This document shows, one piece after another, positions 12,176 to 25,400 of a DNA stretch of 64,000 nt; within the stretch, counting starts at the first letter, position 1, and each line of letters starts with the position of its first letter. The stretch is from Phallusia mammillata (Eukaryota; Chordata; Ascidiacea; Phlebobranchia; Ascidiidae), in NCBI GenBank assembly GCA_003260075.1, contig QLIY01000044.1, positions 174,909 to 238,908 of the forward strand, read 5' to 3'. Under the pieces are notes generated by a model. That model saw only the letters and a list, made by a program, of their open reading frames with translations, was not told the origin of the DNA and did no database searches. The translations under genes were made by a program, and so were the position numbers.

Positions 12176-12922
12176 ATGAATTGTTACTTCGCATGGAAGC
12201 GCAAAAAAGATAAATGTAAAATTGGATATAAGCCCCTGCCCTGTAGTGAACCAAGTCCATCTGAACACTTGGTTCACTGCTACGACAACCTGGGCTTTGA
12301 AGAGTATTCCTTTGAAAATAATCAAGCTGTTTTGAACCAAAACAAGAAAGAAATTAATGATAAGGTGCATTTTGACTTGAAAAATCTGACAGTCAAGTAC
12401 CAACGTTCACCTCAAAGTCGGAAAACTTTGGCACAGTTAAACAAAAGAACGCTTGTTAAGGATTCAGCGAAGTATAGTGGTTTTAACAAACAGTTCAAAT
12501 GTATTGACATGTGCTGTGAAACCGATTCCCGGGAGAAATCAGGGTCGGGCTCTCAATCGAAAGCCAATTTTTCATACTCAACAAAAATTGACGACCAAAG
12601 AAATGACACCACAACTGCGACTATCGCTAAATCTACCTCAAGCAACCTCACCGATAATAGTTTCAACAAGGACGATTTGGATTGTAATGATTTGACAATC
12701 GACGATTTAACATGGGATGCCTACATGCCTCCATTGCAGCTTAGGTGGTCAGACGTTGTTATCAAACAGATTATTGATCTTGTTGAACGCGACAACGAAA
12801 AGTACGTCCAGCAAATTCGGCAGATGTCCAGGAGGCGTGACATGAGGCCGATCAACATATTACAAAGACTTTGTTGGTATGCATATGATTGTTTTACAGG
12901 AAATGATCTAAAAGGATTTTGA
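12176..12922 (+). CDS. Unrecognised protein, 248 residues, single open frame
   Basis: An uninterrupted frame starts MNCYFAWKRKKDK and ends in TGA at 12920-12922. A pyrimidine-rich stretch and TTTAG end six bases before the ATG. That could be a cis-splice acceptor (making this the last exon) or a spliced-leader acceptor, as used by tunicates. The middle is Ser/Thr/Asn/Asp-rich and probably disordered. The C-terminal 65 residues (PPLQLRWSDVVIKQIIDLV onward, then RRRDMRPINILQRLCWYAYD) are compositionally normal, amphipathic and likely folded. There is no signal peptide or membrane helix. I do not recognise the family. Sustained length and normal codon use support a real gene. Confidence 0.6.
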   Translation: MNCYFAWKRKKDKCKIGYKPLPCSEPSPSEHLVHCYDNLGFEEYSFENNQAVLNQNKKEINDKVHFDLKNLTVKYQRSPQSRKTLAQLNKRTLVKDSAKYSGFNKQFKCIDMCCETDSREKSGSGSQSKANFSYSTKIDDQRNDTTTATIAKSTSSNLTDNSFNKDDLDCNDLTIDDLTWDAYMPPLQLRWSDVVIKQIIDLVERDNEKYVQQIRQMSRRRDMRPINILQRLCWYAYDCFTGNDLKGF

Positions 12923-15397
12923 ACAGGAAAAATTTATTACGTGCCAAATAACACTGGTAGAGCTACCAACACCATACGCCACTGCAGTCCACATTTAGCT
13001 TTAGGTTGCGCAAAAGACTTGTAATTATTAATTTTGCACCTAAAGAGGAGTACAGTTGGGAAGTAAAATTGCTATAGGAACTAAAGTTTTAAAGTTAGTT
13101 TCATTGAATTTTGAATGATAATACCTTACCCCAACCCAAATAGCCTAATCGTCAAAAGTTTTTGCAGCTCATACCGCTTCACTTTTAAATAGGTGTTCCA
13201 ACTCTTTGCGCCATTAGTTTAAATTTAGCTTAATGTGTGGGGTACATGCGAAATATACAGGATTTAATTGGATCGCTTGGTGCACCTTAACGTCGCTTGT
13301 GGCCAATTATATCGTGTGGTGGTCCATTATATCGCTTGGTGCACCTTTGTATCGCTTCACGCATCGTTATATCGCATGGTGCACCTTAAGATCTATAAAA
13401 GTGCACCAAGCGATCGAATATAGCGATATAAAGATGCACCATGTAATAAGGGATGCACCAACCGATATTAATGTGCACCAAGTAATGTTAAGGTGCACCA
13501 GCCGATCCAAGTGATCCTGTATATTACACCGTAATGAGCGGTTGATCTGAGGGGTATGGTGCTAGTAGATTTTCTGTAATTACGAGTCCAGCTGTTAGAT
13601 TTCATAGCGGGCTATTACTTGCGGCCTTTGTAGTAATAGGAAACTGTGGTGTTACCGACAATAATGAAAAGATTGCGCACAATTTTTCTTAAAGTTTTTT
13701 GTTTCTTATATACATTGATCAATGTAAAAATGTGTGTACATCGCTTGGTCAAATGTATGGTAGCCTATATATTTCTTTTCATTATTCATTTACTTTCAGG
13801 TTTGACGACGATACCGATACCGTGCAGACATTGGTTGGAGTGTTTGAATACGACATTTGACTTTCATGCCTAATTTTATGTTGCAAATGAATTATGACCC
13901 CGCAACGAAAGCTTAACTGCACAACTTCTTTCATGATGATAAAAACGCAAATTTGTTCGCATTTTGTTTGTTGAAAACAGTTGTAATTAACCGAACTTAT
14001 AAACTGATTTTAAAACTTGTTTTAAGTGTTTCGTAAAAATGCTCTGAAGCAGCATTTGGTACAAAATGGTATCAACAGGAATGTGTACAAGACAAATATT
14101 TTTACACACTCGACAATCGCTCATCATATCCACCGATTCTGTGCCTTTTGTTCTGACTTCAATGTACGTTATTTGCCTGGTGAACCCGAAGAAGCCATCT
14201 GACACTGGCGCGAATGCAAAGTGTATGAATATAGCAAAAACAACAAGAAATTAAAGTTTGTGTTTAAAAGCCGCTTAAACACCAAAGGTGAATACTGCAA
14301 CGAATATTGTTCTGCACTGATTAACGAAAAATACGTAATAATATATGTATTCTCAAATTTGCGTCTTTGCCATATTTAGGTTAGGATTCTATAGTCATTG
14401 TATTAAAACACTTTAAATTATATTTTCTAGCTGATTTCGCCTCAGTGCATACCTTTTAGCAAGCGATAGAGAATTTTCAAAGCTGTTTCAAAAACTTACA
14501 ATTGTATGAAATTTATTATGTCATTTAAATGATTTTAAAGCACTAGATTTTAGCTCAGCATTGTCCCACGAAAAGCACCACAGAAAAAAATATAATTCTA
14601 TTCAATTGTTGGAAGTGTTTTGTCTGGATAATGTACCGCTTTATCAGTTTTCCCTTAAGCTGCAGTTTTACATGTGAGACTTGATATGGCGGGAAGCATC
14701 CGTGCACGTCATTGTGCAAGCATGCAACTGCAAGCACACAGCATAAGTTGGACTAATAAATAATGTGTACCGTTTTTGTGGTTGTACACTGTCTTGTGAT
14801 TATGCGTAAGGAATATATAGGACAAACACAACTTACTAAGCAAACGTATTGCGTATAGGCCCCATGCTTATCCGGTTGCATGTGATTTGCAGTTGTTGCG
14901 AAAACGGCGTGTTTCAACCCACGTTATCCAGTTAATTATTAAACCAACAACAAACTGTTTGTAACCTACACTTTGATTTCCTGACAAAACACTAACGCCT
15001 TGTTTTATTGGTTATGGTTACCAAAGTGGATCAAACCTTACCCAGTTTCTGGCACAAAATGCCGTTGCCAGATGCCTTTCCATGTTCGTAAACAACGCAT
15101 TGTTCTACCAGCAATGAAAAACAAAAGCAATTATGTGACGTACTACCCTACATCACGTGCTCGATGCGCGTGACTGATCACCATTATGGACTCGTGCTAC
15201 CTCGTGACAGCGCCGTGAAAGCAACAAAAAAGGGAACTTGGTTAAAGAAAACAGCAACCTGATAGCTTCGCATTTGTGTTGCGAACAGGAAATACAAGCG
15301 GTTTGAAAGCGTTGAGGCCAATTTTGGTTTTGAAATCCAGTTATTCTGTGAACAACGTTTGGTTTTCTACCAATACATATTACCTCAACTTTACAAA
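12923..15397. other. Intergenic region with a foldback element
   Basis: Apart from the 270-bp foldback at 13250-13522 nothing clear is seen. The last few hundred bases before 15398 should contain the tetraspanin promoter and leader. Confidence 0.5.
13250..13522. repeat. Long imperfect foldback built of GCTTGGTGCACCTT units
   Basis: The segment begins AATATACAGGAT and ends ATCCTGTATATT. The left half repeats ATCGCTTGGTGCACC about every 20-50 bp, and the right half repeats its inverse (GGTGCACCAAGCGAT). The turning point is near 13390-13400. The whole can form a hairpin about 130 bp long with many mismatches. It may be a MITE or foldback transposon. No target duplication was found. Confidence 0.75.
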
Positions 15398-18300
15398 ATG
15401 GAAGACTGTGGAAAGAAGTGCGCAAAATATCTGTTGATTGCGTTCAATATTTTTGTTTGGGTAAGTATTCGAAAACTGTGAAAGATTGGTAAAAGTTTGT
15501 GCGTGTTAAAACTGTTTTACCTCAAAAAATGTCATTTTTATAATTTGCTGGAGGCGGTGCGTCGTTGTATTAGTTTGACAGGCGCAAATTTTGTTTTCGA
15601 AGTTCGTAGAATTGGTGTACAGTCAGTAGTATCACCATAAGCATGTCGTTATACTTGTTTGATTTTCGCCAGATGTTAAAATTTACGTCCGTTTGCATAC
15701 AATACATAGTCAACTATTCTCACAAAACGTCACGAAGTTGAATCGGTAAGTCGGTTTCCAGCTCAGCTAGCAGTGCGCTAATCCATCTTTGAACTATAAC
15801 GCTAAATCGATGTTTTTCTGTGCCTAATTTTTGTTTTCTTGTTGCAATAGATTGCTGGAGCAGCTGTTCTTGGAGTTGGAATCTATTTGAGAGTTAACAA
15901 CAATATTGAAGCTGTTATTACCGTAGCAGACTTGAGTCTGTACTATTCCGGTGAGACCAATTATATGGGTTGTTAAAAAAGTTAAAAAAACCGTTCCACT
16001 CGGTCTGTCCTGGATTCGAACATGTAACCTTGCGGGCCAATGCTAGGCGGTTGCACCAAATACTCCTGGTGGCTGAGTCGTTGATTTCTGTGAAAGTTCT
16101 ACATGTAAAACGCATGTTCTTTTATTTCGAAGGGTGCTATGTTCTCATCACCGCTGGAAGTATGATGTTTATCATCGGGTTTTTTGGTTGTTGCGGGGCA
16201 ATGACTGAAAACAAGTGTCTGCTTGGCATTGTAAGTATATACTTCGACTACGCGATCTTTATTCAAGGTTAAACAGACTATTTGACGTTTTTTTGCATTT
16301 GGCAGTATTCTGTAGTGCTGACGATTATTCTTATCTTGGAAGTTGCTGTTGGCATTTGGGCTGCAGTAAATGCAAACAAGGTATTTCAAAAGCCGTTTTT
16401 TTATGTTTGTGTATTGATCTACCATCGAAACTTACGCCCTAGTCACTAAACATACTTCAATGATTTGTCACAATCTACGTTGTTTGATATTTTTATGATA
16501 GCATATAATGCCTTGTTGTGACAGTTGAGCAATTGTTACGTAAGTTCGAGGGGACAAATAACTTTCATTCTGTTTTTAGATCGAAAGTGAAATCGAAAAA
16601 GCCTTCAACACAACTTTGAAGAATGGAAATGATACTAACGACGCACTTGCGCAGTCCATGATCTCCGTGGAAAGACAGGTAAATTTTTCAATATTGTTTT
16701 GTCCGCAAAGTACATGTATCTTCTAAATTCGTTGAAACCAAAGCCATTTAGCAAAAGTCGAACTTGCCTATGCCGTTTCGTATGGTAATGTTTAAATCGG
16801 CTTGATTTAGTACAAAGCCTCTAATAAGCGTAGCGTATAGTACAGCCTAAATAAGCAGTTTTTCAAAACGCTTTATATTATATACTCTAACGGTATCTTT
16901 AGTGCATAATATAAATTGATTACCCACAGCACGTACCAGCTTAATTATGCCCGTAATTTCAAAAGCATCCATGCTGACGTTTTTACCCTCGGGCAATAGC
17001 ATTCCTGTCTTTCGCAATGTGGCTGAACCTCTGTGCCTTGTTGAGAAAAATGAAACATTAACTGCGGTCAATACATGTCACGTACTATTTCGCAATCCCC
17101 ACGTTTCGTTAGCAATTTACATTTGTTTTATTAATTCGCAACGTTATGCTACAACAGTAACACCATAGAATTTTTTTGCCTGCACAAAGCCAAACACAAA
17201 AAATATAAACTATTTTGTACAAGCATTACTTTCATTGCAACATAGAGTCGCACATTTTTAGAGGGTTGATGTTTTTTGTGTTTTTTGAAAATGTTTTTTG
17301 TAGTTGTGGGACGTTTACAGAACATTTTTAACTGATTATTTATTATATGAGCTGTAGGTAGCCTACCAGACATAATATCAACTATGTAGAGCTCTTCTGG
17401 CAATTGTGTTTTTGTACCGACGTATATCGGGGTCCTATACAGGTCGCCATCATCAGGGTATATGACACTGAATGCGCGCAGTACAATGTTTCTTTTTTGA
17501 TTTTTTAGTTTCAATGCTGCGGCTTAACCAATGGATGTATGGACTGGGACAAGTCAAATGCTTACGGTTGCGGTTGCGACGCTTCGAAGGCGCCCAACGG
17601 CACCTGCGTAACGGCAGCAAGTCTCGGATGCACAAGCGCCGATTCCTCAACCTACATTTGGAAAGAGGTAGTTTAAAATCATACATCATGCAGCGGTTAA
17701 AGCTAATCAGGCCAAGAAATAAAACTTATGCAGTTTTTAGCCTTAAATATGTATGTTGTGTTACAAACTGTTTTTAAGGTTCTTATACATGTGTGCACAT
17801 ATTTTAAGTTTTAGATTCATTGTTATGTAAAACATTATTTCTTTTATTCTTTTATTATCGAAACGTTAAGGCCTGTGTGTCACAGTTCAAAGAGTCATTA
17901 CACTCATTAGACACAAGTATAAATATTAGATGCACCGTATAGCATAAAACTTTGGTTCAACCTATTGAAAACGGTGCATTTTTTCCGTATAGCATAAAAC
18001 TTTTGTTGGACATACCAACAATTAAAAAACAAATAAAACCCTTTAAATTTCTCCATAACATGTGTGTTCCAGGTACACACGTTAATGTAATGCTAAACCG
18101 GACTGTGTCACAGCTATTTAGTAAATCATTTGCCAAGGCATTAGACACACACAAGTAAATATGCACGTGACAATAATCTTGTTTTCCAGCCCTGCTACGA
18201 TTCAGTGGTGGATTTCATTCATCACCACATCTGGGTGGTAGTTGGAATCGGCATTGGAATTGGCCTAGCTGAGGTAAGATTGGAGTTTTAAATAAATTTA

Positions 18301-18812
18301 CCAGCGAAATTAATACGTTTTTTTAACGGGTCCATTACTCTTAACAAGTGTGCGTATTTACTGGTTCTTTAAGGCAGTCGCTCTCAACGTGTTACTGATC
18401 GCGTACCACCTAAATTAAACGTTTTCTATCGCTGTGTGCCGCCCAAACTCTTGGTATTCTAAGAGGTAGGCCTATTTGTCATGACTAGGTTGGCATATTT
18501 TTGAAACCAGCAACGTTAGCAAATCCAAAAATTTGTCTGGCAGAAAGTTACTCTTGTACCACCTGAAAAGCAGCTCCGGCGTGCCACAGGCTGAGAACCA
18601 CTGCTTTGAGTTCATTAGAACAAAAACTGGTCTAAATAAATAGATGCAATGTTACTATGCAGTAAAACAAACAGTTACTTCCGCCGAGTAAAGCACAAAA
18701 ATTAGAATTGAGTTGAGAATAAAAACCTTGTTGTTTTTAGGTTCTTGGAATTATTTTTGCCGCCATGGTTTGTCGTCTGTCGACCAAAAACAGTTATGGA
18801 TACATCGCCTAA
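15398..18812 (+). CDS. Tetraspanin, 249 residues, complete
   Basis: Four-pass membrane organiser of the tetraspanin family, acting in plasma or endosomal membranes. Eight exons join in phase: 15398-15460, 15851-15950, 16133-16230, 16306-16380, 16580-16678, 17509-17667, 18190-18273, 18741-18812. Helix 1 is YLLIAFNIFVW plus IAGAAVLGVGIYL; helix 2 contains LITAGSMMFIIGFFGCCGA; helix 3 is YSVVLTIILILEVAVGIW; helix 4 spans VVVGIGIGIGLAEVLGIIF. The large extracellular loop starts with IESEIEKAFN and has the family CCG motif (FQCCGLTNG) and eight cysteines in all, ending in PCYDSV. The GCCGAMTENKCLLG segment between helices 2 and 3 is also typical. An intron after the helix 1 start and another within the loop are usual for the family. 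I cannot assign it to a vertebrate subgroup. Confidence 0.95.
15985..16090 (-). mobile_element. tRNA-derived SINE fragment
   Basis: Read on the minus strand, the segment contains TAGCATTGGC and, downstream, GGTTACATGTTCGAATCC, which resemble the A and B boxes of a tRNA promoter. It lies in tetraspanin intron 2. A functional tRNA is unlikely because the cloverleaf stems are poor. Confidence 0.5.
18375..18603. mobile_element. hAT-like MITE (229 bp)
   Basis: The ends read CAGTCGCTCTCAACGTG and CAGGCTGAGAACCACTG. The flanks CTTTAAGG (18367-18374) and CTTTGAGT (18604-18611) are a slightly decayed 8-bp target duplication. It lies in the last tetraspanin intron. Confidence 0.75.
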
Positions 18813-18931
18813 TTTAATTTGTTGTGTGATCTTTTGAAAACTTTGTGTTTTTTCACCTTCATGTGTTTTTACAATATGCCTTTTCGACATTGATTTTTCC
18901 TTTAATGCAATATTTCATCTTACTATGTTGT

Positions 18932-18937
18932 AATAAA
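18932..18937 (+). terminator. Polyadenylation signal of the tetraspanin gene
   Basis: AATAAA lies about 120 bp after the tetraspanin stop codon, at a normal distance. Confidence 0.6.
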
Positions 18938-19328
18938 GGTAACTTGTTGCATGTACGCTTTATCGTTATACACACGAAGAAACAGCAAACTTATAAGGTT
19001 CTCATAATTGAACAAACAGTCGTTTTGATTGGTCAAATTGTCATGTAAAACAAAGATTTATACACAAGAACTAAGGACATTCATAATGATGAAATTGATA
19101 TTTTTGCAAGTTACACCATGAAAAACACCGACTGACGTAACTGAAGGCTTTTGTTTTGTAATAACTTTCAGTATTGACGACAAAAAAGCGAACTTGGTAT
19201 TAAAACGTGCTAATATGTAAACACAATAAACATCAACATCTAAACAATAAAAACGTAATTAGACATTCTTAGTTAACAACTTTTAGGGAAGAAGATTACA
19301 CATTTTCCTTTTTCGGCAACAAAAGTTT

Positions 19329-19334
19329 TTTATT
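19329..19334 (-). terminator. Polyadenylation signal of the TIE-like gene
   Basis: AATAAA on the minus strand, about 82 bp past the stop at 19416. Convergent with the tetraspanin signal about 400 bp away. Confidence 0.6.
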
Positions 19335-19415
19335 TCAATAAAATAAAATGTTCAACCTTTAATAAACAAAAATTACACATGCGATCTGGTTATAAAGCAA
19401 GTTGCTCATTGGTCG

Positions 19416-22400
19416 TCACCAAGCAGATCTTCCGGGCCCAAGATGTTCCAGTCTGGTGGTTGATTTGTGAGTCCACCAATACCATAAGCCGACACCAACA
19501 CAAACCAATACCAAAATACCACCCATTCCAGATGCAACCATCATTATAGGGTCCATTTCACCCATATTTGACGAGATACCTGAAATCACAAATTTGTTTT
19601 GGTCCCAAAAGAAAAATACAATTTATATAAAAAAGCTAAGTGAAAGGCTGAAGTTTACGATTGCATATCTTTGATTCTATGAACATGTGTTTTTTGCAAA
19701 ATACAAAAGAGGCAGAACTTCGCAAGACGCCATATTTATTTGTAAACAAGCCAGGGTTCGTCTAAAATATATGCAATATGGAGAACCTGCCTTTAAAATG
19801 TATGAAACTATTAAAAATGTTAACTGTTAGGGCTCAATTAGAGTCGGCGTGAGAGATTGCAATAACATTAAGTAAACTCACGAAACACTTGAGAATAAAC
19901 ACACTGCATGCATTTCAAGAACAAACAATCACAAAACATTCATAGGTGGATGGGACCATAAAGACCTTACACTGTGTGATATGAGATGAGCCTTTGCCCG
20001 AAGTAATAAGACCATTGGGACAAGGTTTGCACTCCACTTGACCTGCTGAATCTTGGTACCAGTTTTCGTAACATTCTGCGCAAATGTCACTTTCTGTGTC
20101 GTGAAAACTGCCTTTGGTGCAAATTTCTGAAAGAAAAAATCTGCTTATTTGGAACCATAGTCAGGTTTGCCATCGACAAGGACGCCAAAATAAGGACAAC
20201 CAAAAAATAAATTTTCATACGAAACTTACCAAACGTTTGAATACAAAATTTTGCATTTGTACGAGCCACGTATACGACATATAAAATGCCGTATATTTTG
20301 CCAGAAACAATCTGTTCCAGCAACTTCTTGTCCGTAGAAGGGGGGGGGGGGTATACTTTCCCTGTAGCAGGGATTTGAATGACATTCTAACTAAGCTTGT
20401 TCCTTGTAATTGCTAAAAATAAGACAAAATAAGGACTCGGCCAAAAACAAGGACTTCTTTGAAAAAAGGACAGTATGGCAAATCCTGACGTTGTTGCAAA
20501 CGAGTATTTAGATAAACTTGTCAAATTTGAGTCATGTCACTTAATTAATAAAAGAACAGTTTGCAAGCCGAAAAGCTTGGTTGCTGGTGAAATAAATATT
20601 TAGACAAAACAGGTACCGTCAAAGTACAGCTAGCAGCTATAGCTATATGTATACACAGCGTTTTAACTCATAACACAAGGTTATGACTATATCGTGGCAA
20701 CAAAATACATCCGAACCTTCGCAAAATCTCCCGATGTAACCAGGTTTACACTCACAGACGTAAGTCATCACATCATCCAAGCATTCCGCATCGTTCTCGC
20801 ATTTGTGACGCTCACAATCGTTAATATCTGTTCGACAATTTACACATACCAGTTACTTAGCCAAAGCATAATTTTAGATTTTTTAGAAAAACCTAAAAAT
20901 GTTGTCAGTCCAACCAGCTGGTTTAAAAACAGCGATTAATGGTACCAAAAATGTGCATTTCTTAATATTTTTTTGCCTTTTTTCTATGTCAACGCCACGT
21001 CCTCTTGAACCGAAATTTAGCAAAGCGTTTTGGGAAAATTAGATAAAGTGTACATGCTCCAAACAAAGAAAAAGAAAAAAGTCTTGTTTTGGAATTAGTG
21101 TGGTAAAACACCAACGATATGAAGACATTTGTCGTGTTTTAGACTTACTTTCCTCACAGGTGTTTCCTCTAAAACCTCCTGGACAATGACATGTAAATTT
21201 CTTCACTCCAATATCTTCACACGTTCCATCATTTAAACATGGCGAAGAATCACAATCGTTTAAATCTTCGGAAAACAAACATGACTTAAGTAGAATTTAG
21301 AGATGAAATAAGACAGACGTGTTTGCCTAACTTTTGCCCCCATTTTGCATTCTGCTCAGTGAATGTATACTGTGCAAATGGAGAGGCTTGCCGTAAACGC
21401 AATTTATAGCATATGCAATTTGCCGAAATACTTTAGAGTGGATTGTGTGTTTTGCTACTTCTGTATAGTCCAGAAAAATTCAATGGCTGCGGAGTAGATT
21501 GCATTGGTACTAAGCCTACGTTTTGATTGCACTTTTTCTTCTAATTCCAAGGTTTGAATCGTAACTTACATTTTAGTAATGAATTACAAAGATGGTGTAT
21601 TTTAAAGAAATCTAGAAAAAAGCGGTCAAATATCTGGGTACCCTTTTCTCTGTCTTGTAACATTTGGCTCAAGTGCTTCGATTCGATAATAACTTAAAAA
21701 GGTCAAACGTTCGAGCTTACTGGTCAACATTTACTGGTCAACATTGCCTTGGACATATAGACTAAGCGACGAGAAAACTTGTTACACATGTGCACATGTA
21801 TACTTTGTGTGTGTGCTCTCTCTTCCGGCGCCTGAACTATCCTGAAACGGCAGGGTTTCTTTCGGTTTTTTCTTTTTTTGTCGAATTCCACCCTCTTTTC
21901 CTAACACCCTCGACTGATTCCACCAACGACCCATCCCCAGTCGTTTTTACTCTCAATGAGCCAACCTCACTTTCTTGTGAGCCCCAGCAGTCACTTAACG
22001 CCTTGTAAAGACGATGTAGCTGTAGCGCGTTTGGCTCTCATCCACCGATTGTGCCCTCCACTTTTATGCGCACAATATAACGTTTCAACGTTGCGCAGCT
22101 ATTTCCGACCTGGTGATTGTTTTAATGCAATTGTGTCGCTATGTTGTCTTTCACCAAACGAAAAAAACTCAACTTAACTCAACCCCCAAATCATTACGAC
22201 TTACCCGTTTCACAGTGAGCTCCAGTTGTCCCGTTTAAACACTTGCACTTGTAGGAAAACACGTCATCAATACATTCCCCGTCGTGCTTGCATGGATTTG
22301 ATGAACATTCATTGAGAGAATCAATCTGATGTAAGTTTTAAACTTGTTATTTTTTTTCGAATCAATTTGCTATTTGTATGTCGTTAAATTCGTTTAGGTG

Positions 22401-25400
22401 ACTTCAAAGTTATAACTGTGATTTGTTAAAAATATATACTTGCCCTTTAGCAAATAGGCTATTTCCACTGCACTTGTGAGCTGGAGTCGACCTTACGTGA
22501 ATTTTTGTGAATTATTTAGGTTGAAAAACACTCAATACCTGACAGCTATCCCCGGTAAATGGTTGTTTACATCTGCCCCCAGGACATGCTCCAGTTAACG
22601 AATCACATTCAACGTTCCCAGCACAGTTACATTTGTGCCGACAGTTTTCGCCCCACTCGAAGGCATCGCAACCTAAAACACAGTTGGTTTAGAACTTTAG
22701 ATAGGTTGAAACAGGATGTGTTTCCAAACAATTTTTTTTAAAAAAACTGCAAAATACAAATATAAACTACGTACATTATGGAATCATGCAAACAAACCAT
22801 TGCGCATACAGTTTTTAAAGAGAAACAAAAATAATTTCGAATTCAACCAAGAAAAAAGCACATGTCAGATTCGTGACGTCATATCTAAAGCGCGGGATTT
22901 TTGATCACGTTCATTGGCCGGTTGCGTTGCTGCAGATTGTTGGCGGGTTTTGATGTTTTTGCGTCTTTGTGGTACAACCAAAACTTTCACAAGCAGTCCA
23001 TAAGTTTGTCATTTGTGGACAAATTCTTGTTTTCAAACCTGTACTTGACTAAGTTTTTCGTTGAAAACATATTTTTTTTAAAAGATGGAAAAACCTGAAG
23101 AACAACAGAAAACAGGTTTGTGATTTTGTATCTTAAGTTTAACTCATTTCTTTTGTTGCTTGTTGTGTTGTTAATATAATGAAACAAAGCAACACGCTGT
23201 AGTAGATTGTACTAGATTCTGGTATGTAATAGGTTAGCATTTAGATGTGTGCAAGACTATGTTTTTCTGCTTGAATATTGTCGGAAGTCACAAAACTCAT
23301 TGTTAATTTTTTAGATGCAACAAGTTCAGAAGTAGCTGCTGAAACACAAGAAGCATCACAAGACGACTCTGAGTTTGATGGTAAGCTGTTGGTATTCTTG
23401 CTAGCTGTTGACCAACTTTACAAAATGTTTCTTTTTTTGGTTTAGTGAGTGAGGAAGAAATTGAATTAGATGAGCCATCAGACACAGAAGATTACAAGGT
23501 ACTATAAGCTTTTGTTGGTTTGATTTATTGATACATGTTTAAAAATATTTATAATTCTGTACGGTTTAAAATAAGCTGAACTTTTAGACATTTTAAACTA
23601 CTTTGATCAAAAATACACCCTATCCCATTCCAAACAGGGCCAAATATTTACACTTTTAAGTAAGTAAAAGTATTTTATCTGAAAGAGAAAAAGACTAGAT
23701 TTTTTCGACTGCTGTTTAATTGTTTTTAATGTACAAAAGTTAACTATTTGAAGTTCAAATAAATTTTGAACATTGACTTAGGTAAAAGCATTAAACAGTC
23801 ACCAAGGTAAAGTAACAACATTCTCTTTTTTAATACATTGAATTAATGCTTTTTGTTACATTAGCTTATGTGACATGAGAATCTAATTGATTGGTCAAAT
23901 ACAATCTTACAGTTGTTTAAACCCTTCCCCAATTTTTAAAGCCACCAGTAAAAAAGACAGAAGAAGCTGAGAAAGAAGATTTAGATGATGACGATGATGA
24001 AGACATCTCCAGTGGGGAAGAGGAAGAGGGAGTTCACATCCAAGAAGTTGCCGTCGGAAAAGTCAAATATGTGAAGCTAGCTTTTGATGATGTAAGACTG
24101 TGTAAAATAATTTGCTAAGATTCAGTTGTTTGTTAAGGGCTGTAATAGTTCTCAAACTGTTCATCATGACAGCTGGGATACAGCATGTTGTAAAAAGTAA
24201 AAATGCACATGGAATTTTCGGATTTGAAACACTTATATGCATGAAACTGCTCTTGTTGTTGATAAAAACACAATATCCACTATAAATAAATGGTGACATT
24301 TTGGTGCATCCCTTCATTTCACTTCCTAATGAAATGTAAATAATCTTTCATACCTGTTATGTCAAGAATGCACCGAACATGAAACAAATTTTGAACCACT
24401 GTTGTTTTGAATTGTTTTTGGAGGTCATTTTGTGTTGAGCTTTGTTTATGAAACTAGGTTGAAAAAAAAAGAAAAGAGTTCATTCATAAGTTGGAAACAG
24501 AAGAATCTGAATGGGGGGGGGGCATTTTGAACCACTGTTGTTTTGAATTGTTTTTTGAGGTCATTTTGTGTTGAGCTTTGTTTATGAAACTAGGTTGAAG
24601 AAAAAAGAAAAGAGTTCATTCATAAGTTGGAAACAGAAGAATCTGAATCAGAGGATGAAGAGCAAGCAAAAAACAAAGAAAATGTAGAAAATAATTCACA
24701 GGAAAAATCTTCTGCAGGTGAATTAAAAATTTTACTATTTTTTTCTCATAGTGCATTGTTGCGTTTTACATTTTTTAGAAAATCAGCAAGTTCCCAAAGC
24801 AAAGTTTAGTGATTATCGGCAACTTTTGGATGAAGACATGGATGAATACAATTCAGATGATGATGACAATTTTAATGTAAACTGTTTTATTTTGACAAAA
24901 AAATACCTAACATATTGAGGCTTTGATAATTTTTTTTTGTTTTGTTTATGATGACCATTTTAGCCGGTGTATTGTGGAGAAACTCTATCGGATGTGGAGT
25001 ATAATGAAGATGATGAAAGAAATACAGAAAGTGAACCAGAAATTGAGGAGCAAGAATGTCATGAAATGCACAAGCGAACGGGAGAACCTCTGATTTGCAT
25101 TCGTATGATGGAACAACTTGATGTAGGTGCAACTTTAAGATGAACCTTAATTGATAAAAAAAACTGCAACTTTACCAAATCATGTGATCAATTTGTAAAC
25201 CATTGCAGAATGTAACTTACCTTACTCAAAGGGTTGTATAGTTACCATTTATATGTAATGAGGTGTTACTATAATAAAAGAGTGTATGAGTTTTTTTATT
25301 GTTCATTGATTTAATGACTTTAGAACAGTGGTTCCCAACCTGGGGTCCGCGGAGCCCCAAGGGGCCTGTGAGATGGTTGCAGGGGGTCCGTGGAGGCGTA

